From assembly GCA_018064665.1 (NCBI GenBank), contig JAGHUV010000003.1, positions 1 to 51,045 of the forward strand: a stretch of DNA of 51,045 nucleotides, written 5' to 3'. The position numbers were made by a program, and so were the translations under genes. The number at the start of each line of letters is the position of its first letter. Within the stretch, counting starts at the first letter, position 1. The stretch is from Candidatus Crickella caballi. GTDB taxonomy: Bacteria > Bacillota > Clostridia > Peptostreptococcales > Anaerovoracaceae. Of the stretch, positions 1 to 7,740 are shown piece after piece. The notes beneath the pieces are model-generated. The model had not been told where the DNA came from and ran no database searches. It was given only the letters and a program-made list of their open reading frames with translations.

Positions 1-22
1 AAATTGGAATTAGAAACGCGCA

Positions 23-139
23 AACCCTTGAAATTACAGAAAATAATTCCAAAACAGGACTGCGCATCGAGGAGGCGAGGCGACTCACGTTTGCTTTGGG
101 AGAGAGAAATTGGAATTATTGATTATAAAATCAAGGGTT
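23..139. repeat. Imperfect inverted repeat, arms of about 33 bases
   Basis: The left arm (23-55) begins AACCCTTGAAATTAC and continues through AATAATTCCAA. The complement of the right arm (107-139) reads AACCCTTGATTTTATAATC and then AATAATTCCAA. The two ends of the arms match well and the middle is diverged. About 50 bases separate the arms. Such a structure could be a large hairpin or the remains of a small palindromic element. Confidence 0.5.
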
Positions 140-156
140 CTAGCGATTCATGTTCC

Positions 157-241
157 AAAAGTGAGGGCAAGGAGGTGGGATGCGAGCGCGTAGAGGAAAA
201 AAGTGAGGGCAAAGAGGCAGGATGCGAGCAGCACGTAGAGG
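157..241. repeat. Two-unit direct repeat of about 40 bases
   Basis: Unit 1 (157-196) and unit 2 (199-241) both begin AAAAGTGAGGGCAA and end GTAGAGG. They share GGATGCGAGC in the middle and differ by a few substitutions and a three-base insertion in unit 2. The copies are adjacent, so this is a tandem duplication. Confidence 0.7.
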
Positions 242-321
242 TGGAGCGCAATCGGAAGAGGGCAAAGAGCGAGCGTACAAAGTCGTACTAAGTTGAATAC
301 GTCAGGTATAGGGCAAATGTC

Positions 322-363
322 AAAATAAGGTACTGAAATGTCGGAATGAGGTTCTGTAATGTT
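322..363. repeat. Tandem 21-base direct repeat upstream of the YdbC-like gene
   Basis: Two exactly adjacent 21-base units (322-342 and 343-363) match at 15 of 21 positions, with a shared core of AAT.AGGT.CTG.AATGT. The repeat lies about 80 bases before the start codon of the YdbC-like gene, where a regulator could bind, but no function is shown. Confidence 0.5.
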
Positions 364-440
364 CGAGTAATCCGCCGTCCGGAATTATCATTTATACATC
401 ACAAGTCAGAATATTTAAAGAAGACAGAAGGAGGTAAATG

Positions 441-875
441 ATGGCATATAACAACAACAGAGGTGGCGATGATATCGTTTTTAAGATCGTCGGACATATC
501 GGTGTTCTGGCAGAATACCAGACAGGATGGAGCAAGGAGGTCAATATTGTTGCCTGGAATGATGGAGCACCGAAGATCGATATCCGCGACTGGAATCCGG
601 AGCATACTCGACTTACCAAGGGAATCACTTTGTATGAGGAAGAGGCTCGCAGACTGGCTGAGCTTCTGAGTGAGAGATTCAATTCTCCCGGCAAGGGAAC
701 TCCTGTAGTGCCGACTCAGGGCGAGAGCTTTGCGGCGAGAGCTAAAGATGCAGACCTAAGATCGGATTCGCTGATTGAAGATGAACAGGAGGTCACAGAT
801 GACGAGACGGATACAGAGGTTAGCACATTTGAGGATTTGAGCGGAGAAGAAACCCCTGAGGATGAGGAGGATTAA
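441..875 (+). CDS. YdbC/PC4-family ssDNA-binding protein with long acidic tail
   Basis: The N-terminal 75 residues match the bacterial YdbC/PC4 coactivator-like fold. The recognisable blocks are FKIVGHIGVLAE, a Trp-containing KEVNIVAWNDG strand, PKIDIRDWNPEH and GITLYEEEARRLAELL. Members bind single-stranded DNA as dimers, and their role in the cell is poorly defined. About 70 extra residues follow, ending in a run dominated by Asp and Glu. That extension is not part of the basic family and could compete with nucleic acid or bind a partner, which is inference. Two ATGs lie in tandem (438 and 441). The AGGAGGT site at 429-435 is better spaced from 441. The surface-protein gene follows after 5 bases, so the two are probably co-transcribed. 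Confidence 0.85.
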   Translation: MAYNNNRGGDDIVFKIVGHIGVLAEYQTGWSKEVNIVAWNDGAPKIDIRDWNPEHTRLTKGITLYEEEARRLAELLSERFNSPGKGTPVVPTQGESFAARAKDADLRSDSLIEDEQEVTDDETDTEVSTFEDLSGEETPEDEED

Positions 876-880
876 GCCTG

Positions 881-2902
881 ATGAAAAGAAGAATCGCGGC
901 GTGGCTGATGTGTTTGCTGAGCTTTGCAGGGGTTGTTGCTCTTAATTTTGACTATAGCTGCGCCGCAGCAACAACCGTTACGCTCAAGATGGGAAAGACA
1001 GAATACTACGGTGTGAGGAACTACTGTACAACCTGGAGATGGGTAACGCATATCAACGGAGAGCCAGTGGATCTGGATGATGAGCCGGGGGTCAGCAGGT
1101 CATACGCATATTGCGTGCAGCCGGATAAGCCCACCCCGTCGGAAGGAACCTATAATGTCACGGTAATAGATGAGGACAATACCGGAAGAACAGCTAAGAT
1201 GCGCAAGCTCATATATTATCTTCCGGGTGGTTATGGATACACTTCGGTAACTAAGAAGAAGTGGTTCAGCAAGAGCGTTGAGGGGTGCAGCGACTATGCA
1301 CTTGGACATATTGCACTCTCGTACCTGTATGATAATTGTTCCGGAAACTCAGATGCGTGGTTTGGAACAGGAGACGCTGTAAAGAGCAAGGTTAAAGACA
1401 TGATAAAAGAACTGTCTTCTTTGCCTGACCCACCGGAAGAATTCGAGGTTTTCTGGATCAAAGTTGACGGGTATCAGGATGTTTTCGGAGCAATATATGA
1501 CACCGAATACGGTAAAGCGTCCGTAAAGAAAATTTCCTCGAATACACTTATAAGCGCAGGAAATAACTGCTACTCGCTCGAAGGAGCGCAGTATACGGTT
1601 TATAAGGACAAGGCGTGTACCGAGGGTGCCGAAACCAAAACGGGCGATAAGGCTGTAATAACGGTGCATTCAGACGGAAAGTCAGACGAAATTACTGTCG
1701 AAACAGGAGATTACTACATTAAAGAAACAAAGGCTCCGCGTGGTTATGCGCTGGATACGGATGTGCATTCGATTCAGATAACAAGAGACAAGACAACTGT
1801 ATACTCAGCAAGCGATACACCTAAGAGCAATCCCGTAGACTTAATAATTCAGAAGGTCGACAGGGAGACAGGAATAGGCAGGGCTCAAGGCAAAGCGAGC
1901 TTAAAGGACGCGGAATTTAAGATTACCTATTATGATGTCACGCCGGGTAAGGATATGACGGACGATGATTTGAGGGCGGCAATTAAGGATAAGGCTGCAG
2001 CAAAGATCAAAGGTAAGGAAGCTGTCTGGATCATGCGCACGGATGAAGAGGGAAAGATAAACTTTGCTGACCCGGAAAAGTATCTTATCAGAGAAAGGAG
2101 TGCAGACTTATACAGAGACAGTAAGGACAGGTATGTAATACCTATCGGAATCATCACCATTGAAGAAATATCGGCGCCTGAAGGTTACAAGAGGAATGAA
2201 GAGCTTTTCATAAGAGCGATTCGGGAGACAGGAACAGTGGAGACGCTGCAGACGTTTAAGACCCTGACGGACGGTGACGCAGTTACCGAACAGGTCTATA
2301 GAGGAGACATAAGCTTCTCCAAATCTGCCGATGGAGGCAGAAAAATGAAATACATTCCATTTAAGATCAGCTCTGTAACAACGGGAGAGAGTCATATAGT
2401 CTTTACAGACGAGAACGGGTATGCCAACACAGCAAGCAGCTGGAATGCACATACTCAGAATACGAACGAAGGCAAGAGCTCCTGGGATGGAATCTGGTTC
2501 AACGGATATAACGATGTTGAAACCGGTGCAAAGGCAGAAAATCGACTCGCGGCTCTTCCATATGACACTTACACTATCGAAGAACTGCGGTGCGACTCAA
2601 ACGAGGGATACAGTTTGCTCAAAGATACAGTAACAATCAACAGGGACAGTGTTCTTATAGATCTCGGAACCTTTGATGATAAGCCGGAATCTGAGCCTGA
2701 GATTCATGAAGTGATCTCATCCGAGCACGCTTCCCCAAAGCATGTCAGCAAAGGTGTTGAGACGGGTGATGATAAAATGCCGGCAGCGTTGTATTACATT
2801 GCGATGCTGCTTGCTGTATCGGAGCTGGCGCTGTTGACCGCTCTCCGCAAGAATGATAGACTCAATACAGAAAATGTAAGTGAATTCGCGGAGGATCAGT
2901 AA
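881..2902 (+). CDS. Cell-surface protein with Cna-B/SpaA-type domains and a VETGD C-terminal signal
   Basis: A signal peptide (residues 1-30) precedes an N-terminal domain carrying YCVQP, with Cys at 78, and later GHIALSYLYD. This resembles thioester-type adhesin heads, although the Gln expected in the second motif is His here. Three SpaA/Cna-B-like modules follow. Each has a Lys near its start (KASVKKIS, LIIQKVDRETG, ISFSKSADGG) and a Glu in a late YYIKETKAPRGY, ITIEEISAPEGY or YTIEELRCDSNEGY block, the usual partners of intramolecular isopeptide bonds. The C terminus has VETGD (626-630), a hydrophobic segment and RKNDR, so it looks like a sortase signal with a non-canonical motif instead of LPXTG. 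A further 18-residue tail follows. No sortase gene is in the window. It is likely an adhesin or pilin-like protein. The stop overlaps mtaB by one base (TAATG). Confidence 0.8.
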   Translation: MKRRIAAWLMCLLSFAGVVALNFDYSCAAATTVTLKMGKTEYYGVRNYCTTWRWVTHINGEPVDLDDEPGVSRSYAYCVQPDKPTPSEGTYNVTVIDEDNTGRTAKMRKLIYYLPGGYGYTSVTKKKWFSKSVEGCSDYALGHIALSYLYDNCSGNSDAWFGTGDAVKSKVKDMIKELSSLPDPPEEFEVFWIKVDGYQDVFGAIYDTEYGKASVKKISSNTLISAGNNCYSLEGAQYTVYKDKACTEGAETKTGDKAVITVHSDGKSDEITVETGDYYIKETKAPRGYALDTDVHSIQITRDKTTVYSASDTPKSNPVDLIIQKVDRETGIGRAQGKASLKDAEFKITYYDVTPGKDMTDDDLRAAIKDKAAAKIKGKEAVWIMRTDEEGKINFADPEKYLIRERSADLYRDSKDRYVIPIGIITIEEISAPEGYKRNEELFIRAIRETGTVETLQTFKTLTDGDAVTEQVYRGDISFSKSADGGRKMKYIPFKISSVTTGESHIVFTDENGYANTASSWNAHTQNTNEGKSSWDGIWFNGYNDVETGAKAENRLAALPYDTYTIEELRCDSNEGYSLLKDTVTINRDSVLIDLGTFDDKPESEPEIHEVISSEHASPKHVSKGVETGDDKMPAALYYIAMLLAVSELALLTALRKNDRLNTENVSEFAEDQ

Positions 2903-4248
2903 TGCGTGTAGCTTTCCATACACTGGGATGCAAAGTTAATCAATATGAGACGGAGGCTATGAAAGAAGCCTTCGTTTCTCGTGGTGCGGAAATTGTCGAT
3001 GAGGACGAGGTCGCAGACGTATATATCGTAAACACCTGTACTGTAACGAATATTGCCGACAGGAAATCGCGCCAGTATATAAGAAGAATGAAAGGTGTTA
3101 ACCCGGAGGCCGTTGTTGTAGTGACAGGCTGCTATGCACAGACCTCGCCTGAAGAGGTGTCGGCACTTCCTGAAGTTGATCTGGTTATCGGCAACGGACT
3201 AAAGTCGGGAATATGTAATAAGGTCTATGAATACATAGAAGGAAAATCGGTCGATAATGAAGTGCAGGTGCTGGAACGTAATAATCTCAATTATTATGAA
3301 GACATGGGGCTTGTAGCTTCAAGCGAGTCCGGTATGACAAGGGCATATATCAAAATTCAGGAGGGCTGTGACAGGTTCTGCGCGTACTGCCTGATTCCTT
3401 TCGCGCGAGGACCTGTTAGGAGCAGGCCGCCTGAGGAGATCGTTGCGGAGGCGACCATGCTCCTTGATGCCGGCTATAAGGAAATCGTGCTGACCGGTAT
3501 CAACACAGCCCTTTACGGAACAGAAGCAGGCTTTGAGTGCGACCGTAAGCCTGAAGAGGAGGGCATGAAGCCTATCGAGCTTATTATTTCCCGTCTCGAT
3601 TCGATAGACAGGGAGTTCAGAATAAGACTCAGCTCACTCGAACCTACTGTTGTAGATAAGAATGATGTTGAGAGAATTATAAGATTTGACAAGCTTTGCC
3701 ATCATCTTCATCTGTCTGTACAAAGCGGAAGCAGCAAAGTAATCAAGGCGATGAACCGCCATTATACGCAGGAGGATTACCTGGATATCGTTAAAGCAAT
3801 CCGCAGGTTTGATCCTCTTTACGGAATAACAACGGACATTATAGTCGGATTCTCCGGGGAGACAGAGGATGACTTTGAGGAAAGCATCAGGACAGTGCAT
3901 GAGGCAGAATTCGGCAAGGTCCACGTCTTCCGTTACTCAAAGAGAAAAGGAACTGTAGGAGAAAAGCTGCCTGACGAGGTACCTGGAACTGTCAAGAACA
4001 GAAGGTCGGAAATACTGGCCGAAGCAGCAGATGCAGCAGCGAGAGCCTTTATGCTGAAGAATCTCGGTGCACGTCACAAGGTGCTCGTGGAGGAGAAGCA
4101 GATGATCAATGAGAGAGAGTACCTTGTCGGTTACACCGGCAACTATATTCGAGCATATATTGAGAATGACAGCAGCATTGAGGTGGGCGCCTTTGTTGAA
4201 GCTGAGCTGTGTGAGCTGATGGAGGATGGCTGCCTCGCAAGAGTATAA
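2902..4248 (+). CDS. mtaB: tRNA t6A37 methylthiotransferase MtaB
   Basis: This radical-SAM enzyme adds a methylthio group to N6-threonylcarbamoyladenosine at position 37 of tRNAs reading ANN codons. The order is N-terminal methylthiotransferase domain (FHTLGCKVNQYET, VNTCTVTN, VVVTGCYAQ, supplying three Cys for the auxiliary cluster), then radical-SAM domain with CDRFCAYC (Cys 156, 160, 163), then a C-terminal TRAM region. HTLGCKVNQYE is characteristic of MtaB rather than MiaB. Length (448) is normal. Its start overlaps the stop of the surface-protein gene, which implies translational coupling between unrelated functions. Confidence 0.93.
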   Translation: MRVAFHTLGCKVNQYETEAMKEAFVSRGAEIVDEDEVADVYIVNTCTVTNIADRKSRQYIRRMKGVNPEAVVVVTGCYAQTSPEEVSALPEVDLVIGNGLKSGICNKVYEYIEGKSVDNEVQVLERNNLNYYEDMGLVASSESGMTRAYIKIQEGCDRFCAYCLIPFARGPVRSRPPEEIVAEATMLLDAGYKEIVLTGINTALYGTEAGFECDRKPEEEGMKPIELIISRLDSIDREFRIRLSSLEPTVVDKNDVERIIRFDKLCHHLHLSVQSGSSKVIKAMNRHYTQEDYLDIVKAIRRFDPLYGITTDIIVGFSGETEDDFEESIRTVHEAEFGKVHVFRYSKRKGTVGEKLPDEVPGTVKNRRSEILAEAADAAARAFMLKNLGARHKVLVEEKQMINEREYLVGYTGNYIRAYIENDSSIEVGAFVEAELCELMEDGCLARV

Positions 4249-4294
4249 GAGAATAATGTGTTCTGTGCTGATCGTTGCAGTGACAACGACAGTA

Positions 4295-4349
4295 AAACGC
4301 CCGGATATCCGCATTCTTAACAAGAGAGTGCGCCGATGCCCGGGCGTTT
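4295..4349. terminator. Hairpin between convergent genes, possible bidirectional terminator
   Basis: A perfect 10-base-pair stem, AAACGCCCGG (4295-4304) with CCGGGCGTTT (4340-4349), encloses a smaller GC-containing hairpin. It sits between the convergent mtaB and pyrophosphatase genes. On the minus strand the stem ends in TTTTA. On the plus strand the U-tract is only three bases, so termination of mtaB here is less certain. Confidence 0.6.
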
Positions 4350-4418
4350 GAGATTCGTGCTGTAAAAGTGATAAAACAGGCGGAGCGCAGCATGTCGATA
4401 AATGAAATTCTACACTGT

Positions 4419-6032
4419 TTATCCTGTTATTGAGAGTATTGTCGGGAGAAGCTGCTTCTTGCGGCTCATTACTCCCGGCATTGAATAGATGTTTTTACCG
4501 ATCTGCCTGTACGGCAAATCGTTGTTCAGCCTGTTGTCGCTGACAAGCAGAACGCTGTCTTCGGTAAGCACATTTGTTATCATAAGCATTACCCAGCCGA
4601 GGTTGTGTGTGCGTCTTATCTCTTCAAGTGCTGCCAGATAGCTTGCCGAATATTCATCGATATCGGACAGGGTCGTTACTTCACACTGACCGATTCCCAT
4701 GTGGATGCCGCCGCTTTCGTATTCCTTGAAATCCCCCTGAGCCTTCTCGAGCGGATCCTGAGCTGCAAGGCTTTCGACAGAGTTGAATATTCTTCTGCCA
4801 TATTCAGCTACATCTTCAATGCCTGCGATTTTCGCAAGATCTTCGGCTGCGCGAACGTCGGTCGGTGTGGTCGTCGGACTTTTGAGAATAAGCGTATCTG
4901 AAAGAAGCCCGGTAAGCATGTAGCGTGCGGCGAGTTCGTCGGGCTCGATGCCGTACTTGCGGAACTGCTGAAGGACAATGGTGCAGGTGCTTCCGAGCGG
5001 CTCTGCCGCTATGTAGATCGGCAGCTTGGTGGACAAAGCATCCAGACGATGATGATCGATTATTTCGAGAATGCGCGCACCTTCGATGCCGTTGATGCTT
5101 TGCCCGGCCTCATTGTGATCGACCATTATGATGTTCTCGCTCGGTTTGTCGAGGAAGCATCTTCTTGTAACAAATCCCACGTATTTATCGCCATCCATTA
5201 CTGCCATGCCACGGAGCCGTGTCTTGCCGAAGTCCACTTTGGCATCATCGAAAAGCTCATTGACCTGAAACTGCTTCGGCTTGGAGCTAACCATGCTGAT
5301 GAGCGGCTCAACGAGCCTCATACGGTGCAGTGCTGCGGCTGTTCCCAGTGGCGTAGTATAAACAAGCCCCTTATATCCGCTGAAATCGTAATCCAGTTCA
5401 CCGTCTATCGTCGTGATGATGATTGCCGGGACCTGACTCTCTATAGCGTGCTTTATGATAGGAGATCTGTTTCCCATGAAAACGATGCAGCGATCGTCTG
5501 TGCTGACGAAATCTGCGAAGGCTTCCTGGGAAGCGGCACCGATTAGCATGTATCCCTCGATGATCTCAGACTCGCCGGCCTGAATAAGTGTGCCCGGGAT
5601 GGTTTTGGCTACGTTTTCAACCGGGAATCTATAGATAGGATCCTCACCCATGTTGTCCCTGAGGAACCATGAGCTGATGTCATCTATGCTGAGCAGAGCC
5701 CGGAACTTGTGGCCGTCATAAAGAGGCAGAACAGATTCTTTGTGGCGCTTGAATGACTGGACCAGTGCATAGATCGGCGAGGTTGACTGAACATACCTGC
5801 GCGTATGATGCATGACATCACCGACTCTCGGATGAACATCCTTCTTGTATGAAGGAATCGGGAGCTCGAGCTCGTTCATCTGCTTGAGAACAGTATCGGA
5901 AACAGGGCTGCAATGTACAGGAATATATTCATTGTCAGGGTCGATCGTGTTCTTGAGGATCGCATATGCGCTTGCTGAACACAAACTGTCCAGATCCGGA
6001 TTACGATGGCCTGTGATGTAAATTTTACTCAT
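4419..6032 (-). CDS. Manganese-dependent inorganic pyrophosphatase with CBS and DRTGG domains
   Basis: This is a family II pyrophosphatase, hydrolysing pyrophosphate to phosphate in the cytoplasm and so pulling biosynthetic reactions forward. It has an N-terminal GHRNPDLDS metal site (residues 8-16), later DHNE and IIDHHRLD motifs of the DHH domain, and a C-terminal DHHA2 region with SRKKQ near the end. Between the first metal site and the rest, about 230 residues form a pair of CBS domains with a DRTGG insert. In characterised relatives these bind adenine nucleotides, with AMP/ADP inhibiting and Ap4A-type dinucleotides activating. The length of 537 fits that subfamily. GAGGTG sits about 8 bases before the ATG, and a TGC-TATTAT extended -10 lies at 6053-6058. 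Confidence 0.92.
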   Translation of the reverse strand: MSKIYITGHRNPDLDSLCSASAYAILKNTIDPDNEYIPVHCSPVSDTVLKQMNELELPIPSYKKDVHPRVGDVMHHTRRYVQSTSPIYALVQSFKRHKESVLPLYDGHKFRALLSIDDISSWFLRDNMGEDPIYRFPVENVAKTIPGTLIQAGESEIIEGYMLIGAASQEAFADFVSTDDRCIVFMGNRSPIIKHAIESQVPAIIITTIDGELDYDFSGYKGLVYTTPLGTAAALHRMRLVEPLISMVSSKPKQFQVNELFDDAKVDFGKTRLRGMAVMDGDKYVGFVTRRCFLDKPSENIIMVDHNEAGQSINGIEGARILEIIDHHRLDALSTKLPIYIAAEPLGSTCTIVLQQFRKYGIEPDELAARYMLTGLLSDTLILKSPTTTPTDVRAAEDLAKIAGIEDVAEYGRRIFNSVESLAAQDPLEKAQGDFKEYESGGIHMGIGQCEVTTLSDIDEYSASYLAALEEIRRTHNLGWVMLMITNVLTEDSVLLVSDNRLNNDLPYRQIGKNIYSMPGVMSRKKQLLPTILSITG

Positions 6033-6052
6033 AATTAATCACCTCGGGGTAA

Positions 6053-6058
6053 ATAATA
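6053..6058 (-). promoter_or_regulatory. Extended -10 of the pyrophosphatase gene
   Basis: On the minus strand TGC precedes TATTAT, giving an extended -10, with only weak -35 candidates upstream. The predicted transcript would have a leader of about 15-20 bases containing the GAGGTG ribosome-binding site. Confidence 0.5.
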
Positions 6059-6233
6059 GCACAGATAACGACGCGGTTCACCTAACTGGCGTAAAACAGT
6101 GGAATTTAATATAGGGATGCGGAGTTCGGATGCACGGAATGTTAAGTATATATGTTAAATTTGTAGACACCGGTTCGTATAGCAGATGAACCGCCGACGA
6201 GATAATTGTCAGCAGCGATAATGGGCGGAAGGC

Positions 6234-6262
6234 TTACAATAAGATACCGGTTGTGTTACACT
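6234..6262 (+). promoter_or_regulatory. Promoter of the HIT-protein gene
   Basis: TTACAA (6234-6239) and TACACT (6257-6262) are separated by 17 bases. TGT directly before the -10 adds an extended -10 element. Transcription would start near 6269, leaving a leader of about 100 bases with a small palindrome at 6299-6313. Confidence 0.55.
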
Positions 6263-6366
6263 ATCTATTAGAAAAGAGAAAATGATTGACGTGGCAAGGC
6301 GGTATAACCGCCTGAGCGCAGCGGACATTATCACAGATCATAAATAATCAGGAAAGGAGAACCACA

Positions 6367-6708
6367 ATGGAAGATTGCATTTTCTGCATGCTGGCTAACG
6401 GGCAGATCCCTACGGACATGATATACCAGGACGAAATGATCGCAGTATTCCGCGATGCACAGCCTCAGGCGCCTGTTCACATGCTGATGGTACCTAAGAT
6501 TCATGTTGCATCACTCGATGATCTTACTGATGAGAATGCTGAGCTTATGGCTCACATGATGCTTAAGATTAAAGAGGTCGCAGCACAGGAGGGTCTTGAG
6601 AACGGATACAGATGCGTTATCAACACAGGTGAGGACGGACAGCAGTCTGTTAAGCATCTGCACATTCATATTCTCGGCAAGAGAGCAATGCAGTGGCCAC
6701 CGGGCTAA
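6367..6708 (+). CDS. HIT-family nucleotide hydrolase (Hint type)
   Basis: This is a 113-residue histidine-triad protein, the usual length for a Hint-type purine-nucleoside phosphoramidase acting on AMP-linked compounds. CIFC (residues 4-7) resembles the zinc-binding N terminus common in bacterial Hint proteins, and the catalytic HLHIHIL triad is at residues 97-103. The C terminus is the typical MQWPPG. AGGAGA precedes the ATG at normal spacing. It is monocistronic, with its own promoter and a strong terminator at 6742-6780. Confidence 0.93.
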   Translation: MEDCIFCMLANGQIPTDMIYQDEMIAVFRDAQPQAPVHMLMVPKIHVASLDDLTDENAELMAHMMLKIKEVAAQEGLENGYRCVINTGEDGQQSVKHLHIHILGKRAMQWPPG

Positions 6709-6741
6709 AGCCTCAGACAGTAATAATATCGATGAAACAGG

Positions 6742-6780
6742 CAGAGAGCAGCTTATCACAGGCAGCTCTCTGTTTTTTTA
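6742..6780 (+). terminator. Intrinsic terminator of the HIT gene
   Basis: CAGAGAGC (6742-6749) pairs with GCTCTCTG (6765-6772), extended by inner G-C pairs, and is followed by a run of seven T. Confidence 0.9.
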
Positions 6781-6822
6781 TTAAATTTGGGCATATTTAT
6801 TGTCGAAAAAGGTCGAATTAAC

Positions 6823-6942
6823 CACTATATATAGTGCAAAATACGGCTGAAAACACACAATATCGGCACTTAAAGATACGCGTGGCAGAGTGTACAAGGC
6901 GGAGCGCTGAAAAGCCTTGAAATCATTGGGTTTTGCACCATA
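6823..6942 (+). ncRNA. Candidate structured element upstream of the S10 promoter
   Basis: GTGCAAAA (6834-6841) pairs perfectly with TTTTGCAC (6931-6938). The stem can extend outward (TATA.. with ..CATA). Inside are CAAGGC (6895-6900) with GCCTTG (6914-6919) and a CACT/AGTG pair. The left arm overlaps a perfect 14-base palindrome, CACTATATATAGTG (6823-6836), so two exclusive folds are possible. A poly-A, not poly-T, run follows. It may be a small RNA, an operator or chance. I know no matching family. Confidence 0.3.
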
Positions 6943-6982
6943 AAAAAGTCGAAAATTTACGAAAAAATATTTTAAAAAAGTC

Positions 6983-7011
6983 TTGCAAAAAAATCACTTC
7001 TAAGATATATT
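6983..7011 (+). promoter_or_regulatory. Promoter of the S10-spc-alpha operon
   Basis: TTGCAA (6983-6988) is followed by 17 bases and TATATT (7006-7011), within an A/T-rich surround that could act as an UP element. It is the best promoter in the 540 bases before rpsJ and would give a leader of about 300 bases. Confidence 0.75.
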
Positions 7012-7017
7012 TATAAG

Positions 7018-7322
7018 GCTTGTTAAATGCGAAGAAGTAGGAAGTTACCGCGCTATCGGATAATTTCTACTGAGAAGTCCTCACATTGGATCGAGGGCGG
7101 AGGGTTTCGCTTTTTTGTCGTGTGCTAAGCGTTAAGAAACGCACGAAAAAGTGTACGAGATGCTCCAAACGTTGCTTAAAACGCTGAAAAGCGTTGAAAA
7201 ATGAAGCGTCTTAAGTGCTTCGGAATGTAGTTTCCATAGCGACTTGACCCCGCAAAATCAGGCGAAGTCCTGTACAAGCAATAGCGAAAATTAGTACAAA
7301 CAAATTAACAGGAGGATCTACA
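7018..7322 (+). promoter_or_regulatory. Structured leader of the S10 operon with possible attenuator
   Basis: The leader folds strongly. A long hairpin (7037-7070) pairs GTAGGAA with TTTCTAC and TTACCG with CGG-TAA. CCTC/GAGG forms a second stem (about 7079-7096). GCGAA (7029-7033) can pair with TTCGC (7106-7110), which is followed by six T (7111-7116). A competing partner for TTCGC is GCGGA (7097-7101). Downstream are GCGTT/AACGC (7129-7142), AACGC/GCGTT (7180-7195) and GACTT/AAGTC (7241-7269). In many bacteria this operon is controlled by a ribosomal protein (such as L4 or S10) binding the leader. Which protein would act here cannot be told. Confidence 0.55.
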
Positions 7323-7634
7323 ATGAGTGAACTACAGAAAATCAGAGTAAGGCTTAAGGCTTATGACCATGCTCTTCTGGACAAGTCAGCTGCTAAGATC
7401 GTAGAAGCTGCTAAGAAGACTGGCGCAGATGTATCGGGACCTATTCCACTCCCAACAGAGAAGGAAGTCGTTACAATCATCAGAGCCGTTCATAAGTACA
7501 AGGACAGCAGAGAGCAGTTCGAGCAGAGAACTCACAAGAGACTGATCGACATCACAAATGCAACAACAAAGACAACAGAAGCTCTCACAAAGCTGGATAT
7601 GCCTGCAGGCATTGATATTGAGATCAAGCTCTAA
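7323..7634 (+). CDS. rpsJ: 30S ribosomal protein S10
   Basis: This component of the small-subunit head also serves as NusE in antitermination complexes. The 103-residue sequence is full length, with the family blocks [21 protein letters not shown] and an R-T-HKRLIDI segment. CAGGAGGATCTACA precedes the ATG. It is the first gene of the operon and has a 300-base leader. A 105-base spacer to rplC contains GATCAC and GTGATC, which could pair across most of the gap. Confidence 0.98.
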   Translation: MSELQKIRVRLKAYDHALLDKSAAKIVEAAKKTGADVSGPIPLPTEKEVVTIIRAVHKYKDSREQFEQRTHKRLIDITNATTKTTEALTKLDMPAGIDIEIKL

Positions 7635-7740
7635 GCTAGATTAGAAAGATCACACGAGAGGCAATCAAGAGTATCGGAGATAAGCACCGACCAACCAAGC
7701 AAACCGGAGTGATCCGCTGTATGAAAGTAGGAGGAAACAT

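Larger units (their letters stand above)
1..437. other. Non-coding, repeat-bearing left end
   Basis: No gene is supported here. The only open frame (4-291, TTG start) has no ribosome-binding site and a low-complexity Lys/Glu/Arg-rich translation that follows a DNA repeat. The stretch contains an imperfect inverted repeat (23-139), a two-unit direct repeat (157-241) and a second two-unit repeat (322-363). The last 70 bases must hold the promoter of the YdbC-like gene, but no clean -35/-10 pair stands out. It could be a decayed mobile element or intergenic spacer. Confidence 0.6.
6033..6366. other. Divergent intergenic region between pyrophosphatase and HIT genes
   Basis: There is no gene. It contains the minus-strand extended -10 of the pyrophosphatase (6053-6058), a hairpin CGGTTC (6171-6176) / GAACCG (6188-6193), the plus-strand promoter for the HIT gene (6234-6262) and a small palindrome GGCGGT-ATA-ACCGCC at 6299-6313 in the HIT leader. 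Confidence 0.6.

Noticed and set aside
4-291. 95-codon open frame at the left edge
   Set aside because: TTG start without a ribosome-binding site, and the translation only reflects a DNA duplication; no family resemblance.
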